NCBI GenBank assembly: GCA_965225895.1
Contig: CBDDBR010000011.1
Coordinates: 992,001 to 1,056,000, forward strand
DNA: 64,000 bases
DNA from: Endobugula sp965225895
GTDB taxonomy: Bacteria; Pseudomonadota; Gammaproteobacteria; Pseudomonadales; Cellvibrionaceae
Reading direction: 5' to 3'
In this document: positions 44,221 through 52,846 of the stretch, piece after piece
Position numbering within the stretch: position 1 is the first letter of the stretch
Layout: each line of letters begins with the position of its first letter
Translations under genes and position numbers: made by a program
Notes under the pieces: generated by a model
Database searches by the model: none
What the model saw: only the letters and a program-made list of their open reading frames with translations
What the model was told of the DNA's origin: nothing

Positions 44221-44248
44221 ATTATAAAAAAGATAGTCAGTAAAACAA
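44221..44248 (-). promoter_or_regulatory. Candidate sigma-70 promoter of tig
   Basis: On the minus strand TTGTTT (44243-44248) and TATAAT (44221-44226) are separated by 16 bp. Transcription would start near 44214, just upstream of the tig ribosome site. The -10 is consensus; the -35 is a 4/6 match. Confidence 0.5.
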
Positions 44249-44351
44249 ACTATACCTGTCTCGGCTACAGGATTTTTGCGGGACAGGGAGCTTTAGCTTA
44301 CCTTGTACTTGTTTTCTTTTGTCTCATTTATTCTTGTATATATAGAATAAA

Positions 44352-44436
<85 letters not shown>

Positions 44437-44531
44437 GATATTACTATCGTAATTTCGATACTTTTTATTATTAGCGTTATCAATTGTTGCTAATGATAAT
44501 ATCGAACAACCAGAAAAGCTACTAACTTATT

Positions 44532-44552
44532 GATTTAATTAGAAATTAAATC
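44532..44552. repeat. Perfect 9-bp hairpin in the tRNA-fadA gap
   Basis: GATTTAATT (44532-44540) and AATTAAATC (44544-44552) form a perfect 9-bp stem with a 3-nt loop. The stem is entirely AT except the terminal pair. A second, weaker hairpin (CTCTG 44572-44576 with CAGAG 44596-44600, inner TGG/CCA) follows. Both lie between the 3' end of fadA and the tRNA promoter region and may help end fadBA transcription. Confidence 0.45.
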
Positions 44553-44687
44553 TCTTTCTGTTGTGACTCATCTCTGAAGGGTGGGCATTGTGCCACAGAG
44601 GTCTTAGCGGTTCAACACTATCTATTAAAATATTAGAACTAAAATGAAAACAGAGGATTTATTAAGCAATAAATTCTCCATATCCCT

Positions 44688-45887
44688 CTATAAACGCTCA
44701 AACACCGTAGCAATACCCTGCCCCAAGCCAATACACATGGTTGCCAAGCCCCATTGCTGGTCTCGTGCTTGCATCACACTGAGCAAGGTACCCGAAATAC
44801 GCGCTCCCGAACAACCAAAGGGATGACCTAATGCAATGGCACCACCATACTGATTCACCTTAGCATCCACTTGATCTAGAACATTCATTTCTTTAAGCAC
44901 CGCCAAGCCTTGAGCTGCAAACGCTTCATTCAATTCTATTGATTGCATATCTGCCAAAGTCATACCCAACACATCCAAAGCTTTCGCACTCGCAGGCACA
45001 GGGCCTATACCCATAACAGAAGGATCTACGCCTGCCACACCTAATGAAGCAACACGTGCTATAGGTTTCAAACCGAGGCTATTCGCTTTTTCGACAGACA
45101 TGACCAACATGACACTCGCGCCATCACTGACTTGAGATGAAGTACCTGCGGTAATAGTGCCATTTTTAGGGTCAAACACTGGGCGCAACGCACTTAACGC
45201 CTCTAAAGAAGTATCGGGGCGAATTGTTTCATCATGCTCAATTAAGCATAACGCGCCCGCTTCATCATGCCCCTGAATAGGAATAATTTCTTGTGCAAAC
45301 TTTCCCTCACTGGTTGCTGCTGCTGCCAACTGATGTGATCGCACAGCGAAGGCGTCCATGTCTTCACGACGTATTTGATGCATTTGCGCTAAATACTCAG
45401 CTGTTAACCCCATAGAACCCGCCGCTTTCGCCACAGATAAGCTCCATAAAGGGTTGGGGTTCATGGCCCCATTCATATCCACATGCCCCATATGCTCTAC
45501 TCCACCAATACAGTACACATCACCCAAACCTGCACGAATATTACTGGTTGCGATATGTAGAGCTGACATAGAAGACCCACATAAACGATTAATTGTTTGT
45601 GCTGGAATGGTATGGGGCAGACCCGCGCGTAAGATAATGTTGCGCGCAATATTAAATCCTTGCTCATCACGCTGCATCACACAACCCCAAATCAAATCAT
45701 CAATTGCTTCTGGCAGTAATGAAGGGTGGCGAGCCAGTAGGCTTTTAATCAATTCTGCACTCATGTCATCTGCTCTACGATGACGAAAGCAGCCGTTTTT
45801 TGAACGCCCCATTGGGGTTCTCGCATAATCCACAATCACCGCATCTCGCGGAGATAATTGCTTCGGTGACACGTTGCTTGAAATCAT
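44688..45887 (-). CDS. fadA: 3-ketoacyl-CoA thiolase FadA
   Basis: The 399-residue thiolase has the acyl-accepting Cys103 (INRLCGSSMSALH), the second region ELNEAFAAQGLAV, the His-containing GHPFGCSGAR and the C-terminal Cys in ATMCIGLGQG. It performs the last step of beta-oxidation, releasing acetyl-CoA. Its ATG overlaps the fadB stop (ATGA), and the pair makes the fatty-acid oxidation complex. Confidence 0.96.
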   Translation of the reverse strand: MISSNVSPKQLSPRDAVIVDYARTPMGRSKNGCFRHRRADDMSAELIKSLLARHPSLLPEAIDDLIWGCVMQRDEQGFNIARNIILRAGLPHTIPAQTINRLCGSSMSALHIATSNIRAGLGDVYCIGGVEHMGHVDMNGAMNPNPLWSLSVAKAAGSMGLTAEYLAQMHQIRREDMDAFAVRSHQLAAAATSEGKFAQEIIPIQGHDEAGALCLIEHDETIRPDTSLEALSALRPVFDPKNGTITAGTSSQVSDGASVMLVMSVEKANSLGLKPIARVASLGVAGVDPSVMGIGPVPASAKALDVLGMTLADMQSIELNEAFAAQGLAVLKEMNVLDQVDAKVNQYGGAIALGHPFGCSGARISGTLLSVMQARDQQWGLATMCIGLGQGIATVFERL

Positions 45888-48073
45888 CGCTGCCCCTCCT
45901 TAGAAACTGCTGAAGCCTGTAATGTATAATAGCAACCCTCGGTACTTGCCAACGACTGCATCCCCTCGGTCATATGATACAACTCACCTAAATGTTGGTA
46001 CGCGCGACTTTTTTCACAAAAAGTAGTGACGCCAATGCTATCCAACCAGCGAAACAAACCTCCTAAAAATGGCGGAAAGCCCAAACCGTATATCAGTGCC
46101 ATATCGGCCTCAGCAGGAGATGCAACAATACCCTCTTCTAAACAGCGTGCTAATTCTGTCACCATAGGGATCATCATACGAAACAAAATATCTTCATCGG
46201 AGCAATCATTAATAGAAGCAGAAACATGAGGAGCAATCAGCTGCACACTGTCTTCTGACACCGCTTTAGTCTGACGGCCTTTTTTATCCGATGCATATTG
46301 ATAAAAACCATGCCCCGTTTTTTGACCTAAATGCCCCGCGCTAAACAACACATCCGCTGCAGAAGTAAATGTTGAAGACATACGCGAAGGAAACCCCTCA
46401 GCCATCACCGCAGCAGCATGAACACAGGTATCAATACCTACAACATCGAGTAAATAAGCAGGCCCCATAGGCCAACCCCACGCCTCCATCACCTGATCAA
46501 TACGCTCAAAACCAACACCATCGCGCACCAACATCGAAAAACCTGCAAAATACGGGAACAACACTCGATTCACTAAAAAACCAGGGCAATCATTCACAAC
46601 AACGGCTTTTTTTCCCATTGCTGTGGCATAAGCCACGGTTGCCGCCACGGTATTATCTGATGTGTAACGACCACGTATTACTTCCACTAAGGGCATCGCA
46701 TGCACAGGGTTAAAAAAGTGCATGCCACAAAAATTTTCAGGGCGCTGAAGTGAATCAGCCAAGAGGTCAATAGAAATGGTCGAGGTATTAGACGCTAAGA
46801 TCGCACTCGCTGGTATATGTTGTTCAACCTCAGCCAATACATTCTTTTTCACTGCTGGATTTTCAACTACCGCTTCTATCACCATATCTACGGCATCAAA
46901 CCCATCGTAATGCAAGCAAGGTTCTATACGATTAAGCACTGCGCCCATGTCAGCGATAGATAAGCGCCCTTTTTCTACACGCTTAGCCAACAAGGTATTT
47001 ACTTCAGCTAGACCAACATCCAATCCTACCTGCTGTATATCTTTCATTTTAATAGGAATATGCTTTAGCGCCGATTGATAGGCTATGCCACCACCCATAA
47101 TTCCTGCGCCTAATACCGCAGATTTTTTAACGACAGTCGTCGCGGTTTTCACAAGAGCTTTCGCTTTTTTAGCGACTATTTGTTCATTAATAAAAATGCC
47201 CGACAACGCTAAAGCCGCGGGCGTTTGCGCCATCGCAACAAACGTATCAGTTTCAACCGCTAGCGCCTCATCTCTTGACATAGTGGCCGCTTTTTCTATC
47301 GCCTTAACAGCCGCTATAGGCGCGGGATAATGCTTGCCGGCCTTTGCACTTACCATGGCTTTACAGGTCGTAAAAGCCATTACTCGTTCTGTAGTATTGT
47401 GCTGCAATGGCGCTATTTTTTGCTCTCGTCTCAGGGCATAATTTAACTTATTATCAACGCATTGCTGTAACGTTTGTCGAGCAACAGCACGTAGCGAATT
47501 GGTATCCGTTGCAATACCATCAACAACACCCGCCGCTAATGCTTGCGCTGCTTTATATTCTCTCCCTGTTGTTATCCACTCTACTGCCGTTTCAACACCC
47601 GCTATGCGAGGCAATCTGACTGTACCCCCCCAGCCAGGAATAATACCTAGGCGGGTTTCTGGCAAGCCAATGCGAGCATCATTGGACGCAATACGGTAGT
47701 CACATGCCAATATTAATTCGCAACCACCCCCTAGGGCGAAACCATTAATTGCAGCTACGACAGGGAAAGGCAAGGATTCTATACGGGTAAAATTACTGTT
47801 ACTGCTATGCAAAAGCGCTCTTATTTTCTCAGAACCTTCGGCAAAGATGGGCGCAAATTCTGTAATGTCGGCGCCAGCAATAAAACCTTGTTTATCACTA
47901 GCAATGACTAAGCCTCGAATATTCGGAGTATTTTCTAAGAGGTGTAGCGCCTCGGATAACTCTTGAACGGTATGTGAGTTAAAGATATTAACCGCACTAT
48001 TTTCAACATCAAAAATCAGCTCTGCAAAACCGAGCTCATCAACATTTACTGAAATATTATGACCTGTGTACAT
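45884..48073 (-). CDS. fadB: Fatty-acid oxidation complex alpha subunit FadB
   Basis: The 729-residue bifunctional protein, the same length as E. coli FadB, has an N-terminal enoyl-CoA hydratase domain (NGFALGGGCELILACDYRIA, then LPETRLGIIPGWGGTVRLP) and a C-terminal 3-hydroxyacyl-CoA dehydrogenase with NAD motif GAGIMGGGIAYQSA and the HFFNPVHAMPLVEVI stretch. It forms the trifunctional complex with FadA. A GGAGG ribosome site precedes the ATG. Regulation by a fatty-acid-responsive repressor is likely, but no clear FadR or PsrA box was found upstream. Confidence 0.97.
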   Translation of the reverse strand: MYTGHNISVNVDELGFAELIFDVENSAVNIFNSHTVQELSEALHLLENTPNIRGLVIASDKQGFIAGADITEFAPIFAEGSEKIRALLHSSNSNFTRIESLPFPVVAAINGFALGGGCELILACDYRIASNDARIGLPETRLGIIPGWGGTVRLPRIAGVETAVEWITTGREYKAAQALAAGVVDGIATDTNSLRAVARQTLQQCVDNKLNYALRREQKIAPLQHNTTERVMAFTTCKAMVSAKAGKHYPAPIAAVKAIEKAATMSRDEALAVETDTFVAMAQTPAALALSGIFINEQIVAKKAKALVKTATTVVKKSAVLGAGIMGGGIAYQSALKHIPIKMKDIQQVGLDVGLAEVNTLLAKRVEKGRLSIADMGAVLNRIEPCLHYDGFDAVDMVIEAVVENPAVKKNVLAEVEQHIPASAILASNTSTISIDLLADSLQRPENFCGMHFFNPVHAMPLVEVIRGRYTSDNTVAATVAYATAMGKKAVVVNDCPGFLVNRVLFPYFAGFSMLVRDGVGFERIDQVMEAWGWPMGPAYLLDVVGIDTCVHAAAVMAEGFPSRMSSTFTSAADVLFSAGHLGQKTGHGFYQYASDKKGRQTKAVSEDSVQLIAPHVSASINDCSDEDILFRMMIPMVTELARCLEEGIVASPAEADMALIYGLGFPPFLGGLFRWLDSIGVTTFCEKSRAYQHLGELYHMTEGMQSLASTEGCYYTLQASAVSKEGQR

Positions 48074-48230
48074 TCAACCTCCATATGCCATGCTCACACC
48101 CATGAGTTATTGCCCTATAAAATAGAAACAAGAGCACATGAATGCAAACATATAGTGCTTATCTATAACGTATCAAATAAACAGAAATGCTATTAAACTT
48201 TATTGATAAAAGGCTAGCACAGAATGTATT

Positions 48231-48770
48231 TTATGGTGATCGATTGATCACAAGAATCGCTTTGCTCTCAGAAATATTACGAAAGCGATAAGGGTGGCCC
48301 GCCTCAACAATAAAACCATCACCCGCCTCTAGCGTATCCACCTGACTGTTGATAATGACATTAAGCTCGCCTTGAACAATAAAGCCGCTAGAACGCCCCT
48401 TATCAACCAACATTGCCTCGCCTGTATCACTACCAGGGCCATACACTTCATAGCTTAACTGACTACGCTGATCTTCTTCACTATCCGCCAAGCGATAATA
48501 ATCCACTTGCTGGTCGCTGTATGAAAACATTTGATAACCACGAAAAAAACATGTGGCACTATCATCAAGGTCAATACTAAAGAAATCTTTTAAGTTCATG
48601 GGAATGCCTTTGAGCAATTTTTCCAAAGAACTTAATGACGGACTCACTCGCCCTTGCTCAATCATTGAGACACTACTATTTGTTACACCTGCGCGTTTGG
48701 CCAATTCCCTTTGTGACAAACCATAAATTTTTCGAACCTGCTGTAAACGTGCTGTTATTTCATCTGACAT
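48231..48770 (-). CDS. XRE-family regulator with cupin domain
   Basis: The 179-residue regulator has an N-terminal helix-turn-helix (LSQRELAKRAGVTNSSVSMI, about 18-37) and a C-terminal cupin domain (about 105-175, with GDGFIVEAGHPYRFRNI). This is the architecture of PuuR/SutR-like regulators, in which a small ligand bound in the cupin controls DNA binding. The ligand cannot be told from sequence. It lies between fadBA and fabY, so lipid or amine metabolism are both plausible. A spaced inverted repeat in its promoter region may be its own operator. Confidence 0.88.
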   Translation of the reverse strand: MSDEITARLQQVRKIYGLSQRELAKRAGVTNSSVSMIEQGRVSPSLSSLEKLLKGIPMNLKDFFSIDLDDSATCFFRGYQMFSYSDQQVDYYRLADSEEDQRSQLSYEVYGPGSDTGEAMLVDKGRSSGFIVQGELNVIINSQVDTLEAGDGFIVEAGHPYRFRNISESKAILVINRSP

Positions 48771-48783
48771 ATTTATTATTTTG

Positions 48784-48862
48784 TTCTGTATATTCGCCTA
48801 TTTATTAAGCAATAAAACTCACTTACCATATGAAAACATAATATTAAGCGCTATATACAGAA
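48784..48862. promoter_or_regulatory. Spaced inverted repeat upstream of the XRE-cupin gene
   Basis: TTCTGTATA (48784-48792) and TATACAGAA (48854-48862) are perfect inverted 9-mers with 61 bp between them, and similarity extends outward as an A-rich flank (AAAA after a one-base difference). They bracket the promoter region of the XRE-cupin gene, consistent with two operator half-sites or full sites used for autoregulation. Confidence 0.45.
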
Positions 48863-48878
48863 TAAAAGTCATAGCGCC

Positions 48879-50789
48879 TTATGAATCAATCATATCTTTG
48901 TAAAGGTTTTCATTAGTTAAGTCAATCGACTTACCAAACTCAGGTACAGAAATAGAACTATTTGTTAACTCTATCGCGCTATCTTCAACCATGCCCTGCC
49001 CAAAGTGGTAACGCATTTTAAAATCACCTTTCAATGCCGATTGGTTATACGCTTCTGCAGCTTCGGCGACCGCTTCGTTACGCTGACGGTATTGCTCTAT
49101 TTTTTCTTTTCCATAACGCTTTGTCAGCATATTGTGTGTTTCTTTTGGCGAAAGAATAGTTGCCGTTGCATTATTACCACCAAAACCCTTCGAGTTTAAA
49201 AAGGCAATATCTGGTGTTTTTTCACAACGCATATCATCAATAGGAAAATATAAACGTTCTGTTAATACATCATCTGCCACTTTATCAATGGTTTTAATAC
49301 CAGGAATAATACCCTGTGCAAAAATCCCCAAAGAAGTAATCAACTGATCGCCACTTGCAGGCGCTAAAGAATGCCCCACATAGGATTTAATTGCTGTTAC
49401 AGGCCATTTTTTAATATCAAAAGCCTCGGCAATACGATCAAAAATTTCAGACTCTGACACTCTATTCTGTGGCGTACTTGAACCATGAGCCTGAATAAAA
49501 CTACGCTCTTGAACCGCTTCATCGCCCAGTAAGTTTCTTGCCGACGCTACAGCTTTAGCCAATGTTAAATAATTACCAGGGCCAGGTGCTGAAATTGACT
49601 TTTTATAACCGTCGGCATTAACAAATACATCTAATATCGAACCATGAATGGTCGCACCCAATTCAATGGCCAAAGCATCATCCATCAATACAACTTGCTG
49701 ACCTGACTCCCCAATAGTAAAACCACAATTTTCTCCGAAAGGTCGACTTGCACGCGAGTAATCAGGTGTTTCAACGCCATCTAACTTACATAATTTTTCA
49801 TCCGTTGCTAGGGCACCCATCGTCGCATAGCCGTCAATAATTTCGGGGGTAATTGGCGCTTCACTACTGCCAACAATAACTACACGGCGACGGCCTGAAC
49901 GTATATCTTCCATACCCGCTTGTAAGTTATACAAGAAACTGGCGCAAGCACCTGCAACGCTGGCGGTTTGCCCCATACTGCCGATCACATAAGCATTAAT
50001 AAAATCAGCGGTCATTGAACCCAAACCCAAAGCCACTTGCTTGGTACTCGCACGCTCACCTTTTAATCGCGATTGCAATAATCCACCTAAACCGTATTGA
50101 TCTAACTGCCCCATGACACTGGCTGAATAAACGCCTACTTCATCAGGTGCCACATATTGCACAATGGTTTCCCAAGGTATGCCAATAGAATTCACGGCAT
50201 CGGATGCACCAATAATGGATAATTGTAATGAGCGAGGATGAAAACGAGAGCTATATTGATCTGCGGGATCAAAGCCATCTGGCAACTGCCCTGCGGCTTG
50301 CACGGCAGAAACATACGTTGTGGCTAATTGAACCTGCGCATCATCACCGTCAATAGATACTTGCACACGCTTTTCATCTAATTCGGTTATATTCCATGAA
50401 GATGGTATGGGAGTTGGCAATTGGCGTTTTTTAAGCTCAAATTGCACGGTTTGATTTGGTACAGTGGAAAGATCAACATTTTGATTAAAAGGCAGACTTT
50501 CAACATCAAAGTATTGTTTTCCTATACGACGCACCAACGTGTTATCTAGAATGTCATCTTTATAAGCTGCCACGACCTCTTCGGCTGACAACAATTCCCC
50601 TGCAGAGTTTTGAAACTGACCGTCAACATACTTTACACGCTGCATCATAACGGCTAAACCTTGTAGGGTTTCTTGGCGCTGACTCTCCGATAATGAATCT
50701 ATTACCATGCGCTGATAAGCTTGATGAAAAGAACTGCGCCCAGCGGCATTAAAGCCACCAAAGCCAACAATAACTGGTAAACTAGACAT
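48879..50789 (-). CDS. fabY: Beta-ketoacyl-ACP synthase FabY
   Basis: The 636-residue ketosynthase has a large N-terminal extension and the thiolase-fold active site: Cys in VAGACASFLYN, His in QAHGSSTPQN and His in KSYVGHSLAPASG. Length and N-terminus (MSSLPVIVGFGGFNAAGRSS) match the FabY class known from Pseudomonas, which starts fatty-acid synthesis from acetyl-CoA and malonyl-ACP. The start is ATG 50789; the frame is open four codons further to a GTG. It lies divergent from a GlxA-type regulator. FabY rather than FabB/FabF is inferred from length and the Cys-His-His arrangement. Confidence 0.88.
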   Translation of the reverse strand: MSSLPVIVGFGGFNAAGRSSFHQAYQRMVIDSLSESQRQETLQGLAVMMQRVKYVDGQFQNSAGELLSAEEVVAAYKDDILDNTLVRRIGKQYFDVESLPFNQNVDLSTVPNQTVQFELKKRQLPTPIPSSWNITELDEKRVQVSIDGDDAQVQLATTYVSAVQAAGQLPDGFDPADQYSSRFHPRSLQLSIIGASDAVNSIGIPWETIVQYVAPDEVGVYSASVMGQLDQYGLGGLLQSRLKGERASTKQVALGLGSMTADFINAYVIGSMGQTASVAGACASFLYNLQAGMEDIRSGRRRVVIVGSSEAPITPEIIDGYATMGALATDEKLCKLDGVETPDYSRASRPFGENCGFTIGESGQQVVLMDDALAIELGATIHGSILDVFVNADGYKKSISAPGPGNYLTLAKAVASARNLLGDEAVQERSFIQAHGSSTPQNRVSESEIFDRIAEAFDIKKWPVTAIKSYVGHSLAPASGDQLITSLGIFAQGIIPGIKTIDKVADDVLTERLYFPIDDMRCEKTPDIAFLNSKGFGGNNATATILSPKETHNMLTKRYGKEKIEQYRQRNEAVAEAAEAYNQSALKGDFKMRYHFGQGMVEDSAIELTNSSISVPEFGKSIDLTNENLYKDMIDS

Positions 50790-50819
50790 AAAAACAACCA
50801 CATAATCCGTTGAGAGTAA

Positions 50820-50841
50820 GTGTTAGTGTAAAATCTAACAC
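50820..50841. promoter_or_regulatory. Candidate operator between fabY and the GlxA-type gene
   Basis: GTGTTAG (50820-50826) and CTAACAC (50835-50841) form a perfect inverted repeat with an 8-bp spacer. It lies 31 bp from the fabY ATG and 72 bp from the regulator ATG. On the minus strand it overlaps a plausible fabY -10 (TAGATT) 16 bp from TTGTTA, a position suited to repression. Confidence 0.55.
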
Positions 50842-50912
50842 GCGCAAATAATATAACAAAAAGGCCATATATTATGTGAAAATGGCCACAAAGATCTATT
50901 TTGGTGCCTCAC

Positions 50913-51899
50913 ATGAAAAAAGTGGTTTTTGTTATCTCTCAGCAAATGTTAATGACGAGCGCAAGCTGGCCCGCAGACATGATCAATGCAGCGAATCAAG
51001 CTGCCAAGACCCTCTGCCCAGAAAAACCGCAGTTAGAAATTATTACTGTGGGTCTAGATGAAGAAGTTATCGCATCGCAGCGCTTGTTTAGCATCCGCCC
51101 ACTTCATCACATTAGCGATATTACAACAGCAGACCTTATCTATTTGCCTGCACTGTGGCGCAACCCGCAAGCCGTATTAAAAAATAGCCAGTCACTTATC
51201 CCGTGGCTACACCATCATTACGAAAATGGCGCCATCATCAGCGGTGTCGGTACTGGATGCTGCTTTATGGCAGAAGCGGGATTACTTGACCATAAACCAG
51301 CAACCACACACTGGTATTATTTTGATGAATTTCAAAAACGCTACCCACTCATTAAATTAAAGCGACAACACTTTATTACACAAGCAGGCAACCTATATTG
51401 TGCCGCTAGTATTAATTCTCTTGCTGACCTAACCATACACTTTATACAGCAGCTTTTTAACAAGTCGGTTGCTCAACATATAGAAAGACATTTTTCACAC
51501 GAAGTAAGAAGAGCCTACGAGTCGGTTGGATATTTCGAAGATGGCAATATGAATCACTCCGACGAGGAAATACTGCAAATACAATTATGGATGAAAAACA
51601 ATATGAGCAAGACCGTTCCCATGAGCGAGCTTGCCCAGCAATTCAGCATGAGCCTGCGCAATTTCACGCGACGCTTCAAAGAAGCCACAGGAAAAACACC
51701 ACTTCACTACATTCAAGATATACGAATTAGTACAGCCAGCGACCTATTACAGTCAAGCAACCTTAGTATTGGCGATATTGCGAGCAAAGTGGGATACAAC
51801 GACCCGAGTCATTTTACGCAATTGTTCCGCAAAAAATTACAATTAAGCCCAAGAGAATACAGAACAACAGTAAGAGCCAAGCTATTTCATGAGGAATAA
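50913..51899 (+). CDS. GlxA-type AraC-family regulator
   Basis: The 328-residue protein has an N-terminal DJ-1/PfpI-like domain (about 1-180; MKKVVFVISQQMLM, VGTGCCFMAEAGLLD, ATTHWY) and a C-terminal AraC double helix-turn-helix (about 225-320; MSELAQQFSMSLRNFTRRFK, IGDIASKVGYNDPSHFTQLF). The GlxA-type family binds small amino or acyl ligands in the first domain. The ATG at 50913 is chosen over an in-frame TTG at 50901 because the peptide then begins at the first strand. It is divergent from fabY across a candidate operator, so control of fabY is plausible but not shown. Confidence 0.88.
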   Translation: MKKVVFVISQQMLMTSASWPADMINAANQAAKTLCPEKPQLEIITVGLDEEVIASQRLFSIRPLHHISDITTADLIYLPALWRNPQAVLKNSQSLIPWLHHHYENGAIISGVGTGCCFMAEAGLLDHKPATTHWYYFDEFQKRYPLIKLKRQHFITQAGNLYCAASINSLADLTIHFIQQLFNKSVAQHIERHFSHEVRRAYESVGYFEDGNMNHSDEEILQIQLWMKNNMSKTVPMSELAQQFSMSLRNFTRRFKEATGKTPLHYIQDIRISTASDLLQSSNLSIGDIASKVGYNDPSHFTQLFRKKLQLSPREYRTTVRAKLFHEE

Positions 51900-52303
51900 C
51901 TTAACTATGACTCTTAATACCAACAATATTTTCACTATTTAATAGACCGTTGGGCAATAAAAAGAAACGTTTTGACTGCTTGTTATTATTAAAAATAAAA
52001 ATTCATAAAGTAATTACTTTTTTATCTATTCAATAACAACAAGCCTTACAGCAAAGCGGCGTTTAAAAAAGCGACAGAAAAGCTATTTTTTGAGCAAGAA
52101 AATAACAACAACCATGCGTAATTCATGCCACAAATAAACCTTGAATTTTCTTAACAATGGGCGGATATTATAAGCATGATCAAGAAAAAATTATTGACTT
52201 CTCTCTTATCTCTCTTCTGCTTTTCGGCAGACGCCCTTTTTAGATATTTCATGTTTTACAACTTTCGTAACACCCAAACTATCCATAACAGGAGGTATGC
52301 TCT
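51900..52303. other. 404-bp gap upstream of hpf
   Basis: The first two thirds is AT-rich with no recognisable motif. The end holds a 43-codon frame (52176-52307) and the strong AGGAGGT ribosome site of hpf. No intrinsic terminator was seen after the GlxA-type gene. A promoter for hpf must lie here, but no box stands out. Confidence 0.5.
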
Positions 52304-52307
52304 ATGA
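52176..52307 (+). CDS. Candidate 43-residue leader peptide of hpf
   Basis: A short frame begins with ATG 52176 and ends with TGA that overlaps the hpf ATG (ATGA, 4 bp), the usual geometry of translational coupling. The peptide starts MIKKKLLTSLLSLFCFSADA, which looks like a short secretion signal or hydrophobic leader, and ends in a basic part (NRRYAL). A GGCGG site lies about 11 nt upstream, weaker than the hpf site. It could be a regulatory upstream ORF or a chance frame. Confidence 0.3.
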   Translation: MIKKKLLTSLLSLFCFSADALFRYFMFYNFRNTQTIHNRRYAL

Positions 52308-52669
52308 CAATGGTAAGCAATGTAACCTATCGTGATCTTGATACATCAGAAGCGTTAAATGCAATAATTGGTAAACGATTACAGAAGCTTGAACGTTATT
52401 GTAACGATATACAACATAGCCGAGTGGTACTTGATTCACCGCATAACCACAAACATAAAGGCAAAGAGTTTCGAGCAACCGTAGAAATTGATATTAAAGG
52501 TAGCCCTATTACAATTTCTCAGAATGACCCCTCTATTCACATTGCCGTCAGAGATGCGTTTGATGTGGCAGAACGAAAACTAAAATCGCACTCAGAGCAA
52601 TTAAAAGCAAAACGTCAGCGTCAGCGTCAACAACCAGAAATAAATGACGATTTAGATGAAGTTGGTTAA
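52304..52669 (+). CDS. hpf: Ribosome hibernation-promoting factor (HPF/RaiA family)
   Basis: The 121-residue protein has the HPF/RaiA fold: a conserved ALNAIIGKRLQKLERY helix near the start, a central strand with RATVEIDIKG, then a helix with HIAVRDAFDVAERKLKSH. It ends in a basic Gln/Arg tail (KRQRQRQQ). It silences 70S ribosomes in stationary phase. An AGGAGGT site 8 nt upstream supports this start. It is monocistronic here with a good terminator, whereas many gammaproteobacteria have hpf behind rpoN. Confidence 0.85.
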   Translation: MTMVSNVTYRDLDTSEALNAIIGKRLQKLERYCNDIQHSRVVLDSPHNHKHKGKEFRATVEIDIKGSPITISQNDPSIHIAVRDAFDVAERKLKSHSEQLKAKRQRQRQQPEINDDLDEVG

Positions 52670-52684
52670 CAACTCATCTCATCA

Positions 52685-52706
52685 GGGCGGCATATAGCCG
52701 CCCTTT
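52685..52706 (+). terminator. Intrinsic terminator of hpf
   Basis: GGGCGGC (52685-52691) pairs perfectly with GCCGCCC (52697-52703) around a 5-nt loop, followed by TTTCCCCCTT. It starts 16 bp after the hpf stop. Confidence 0.75.
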
Positions 52707-52846
52707 CCCCCTTACTAAAGCCTTATTAAAGTCCCATTAAAATATCCATTATTACTTTTCTTTAATCTCACTTCCCTCTACTATACAAGCCTCATGCCAA
52801 TACAATACTTGGCAACCTTATATATTCATCCATATAGCTGTCATCT

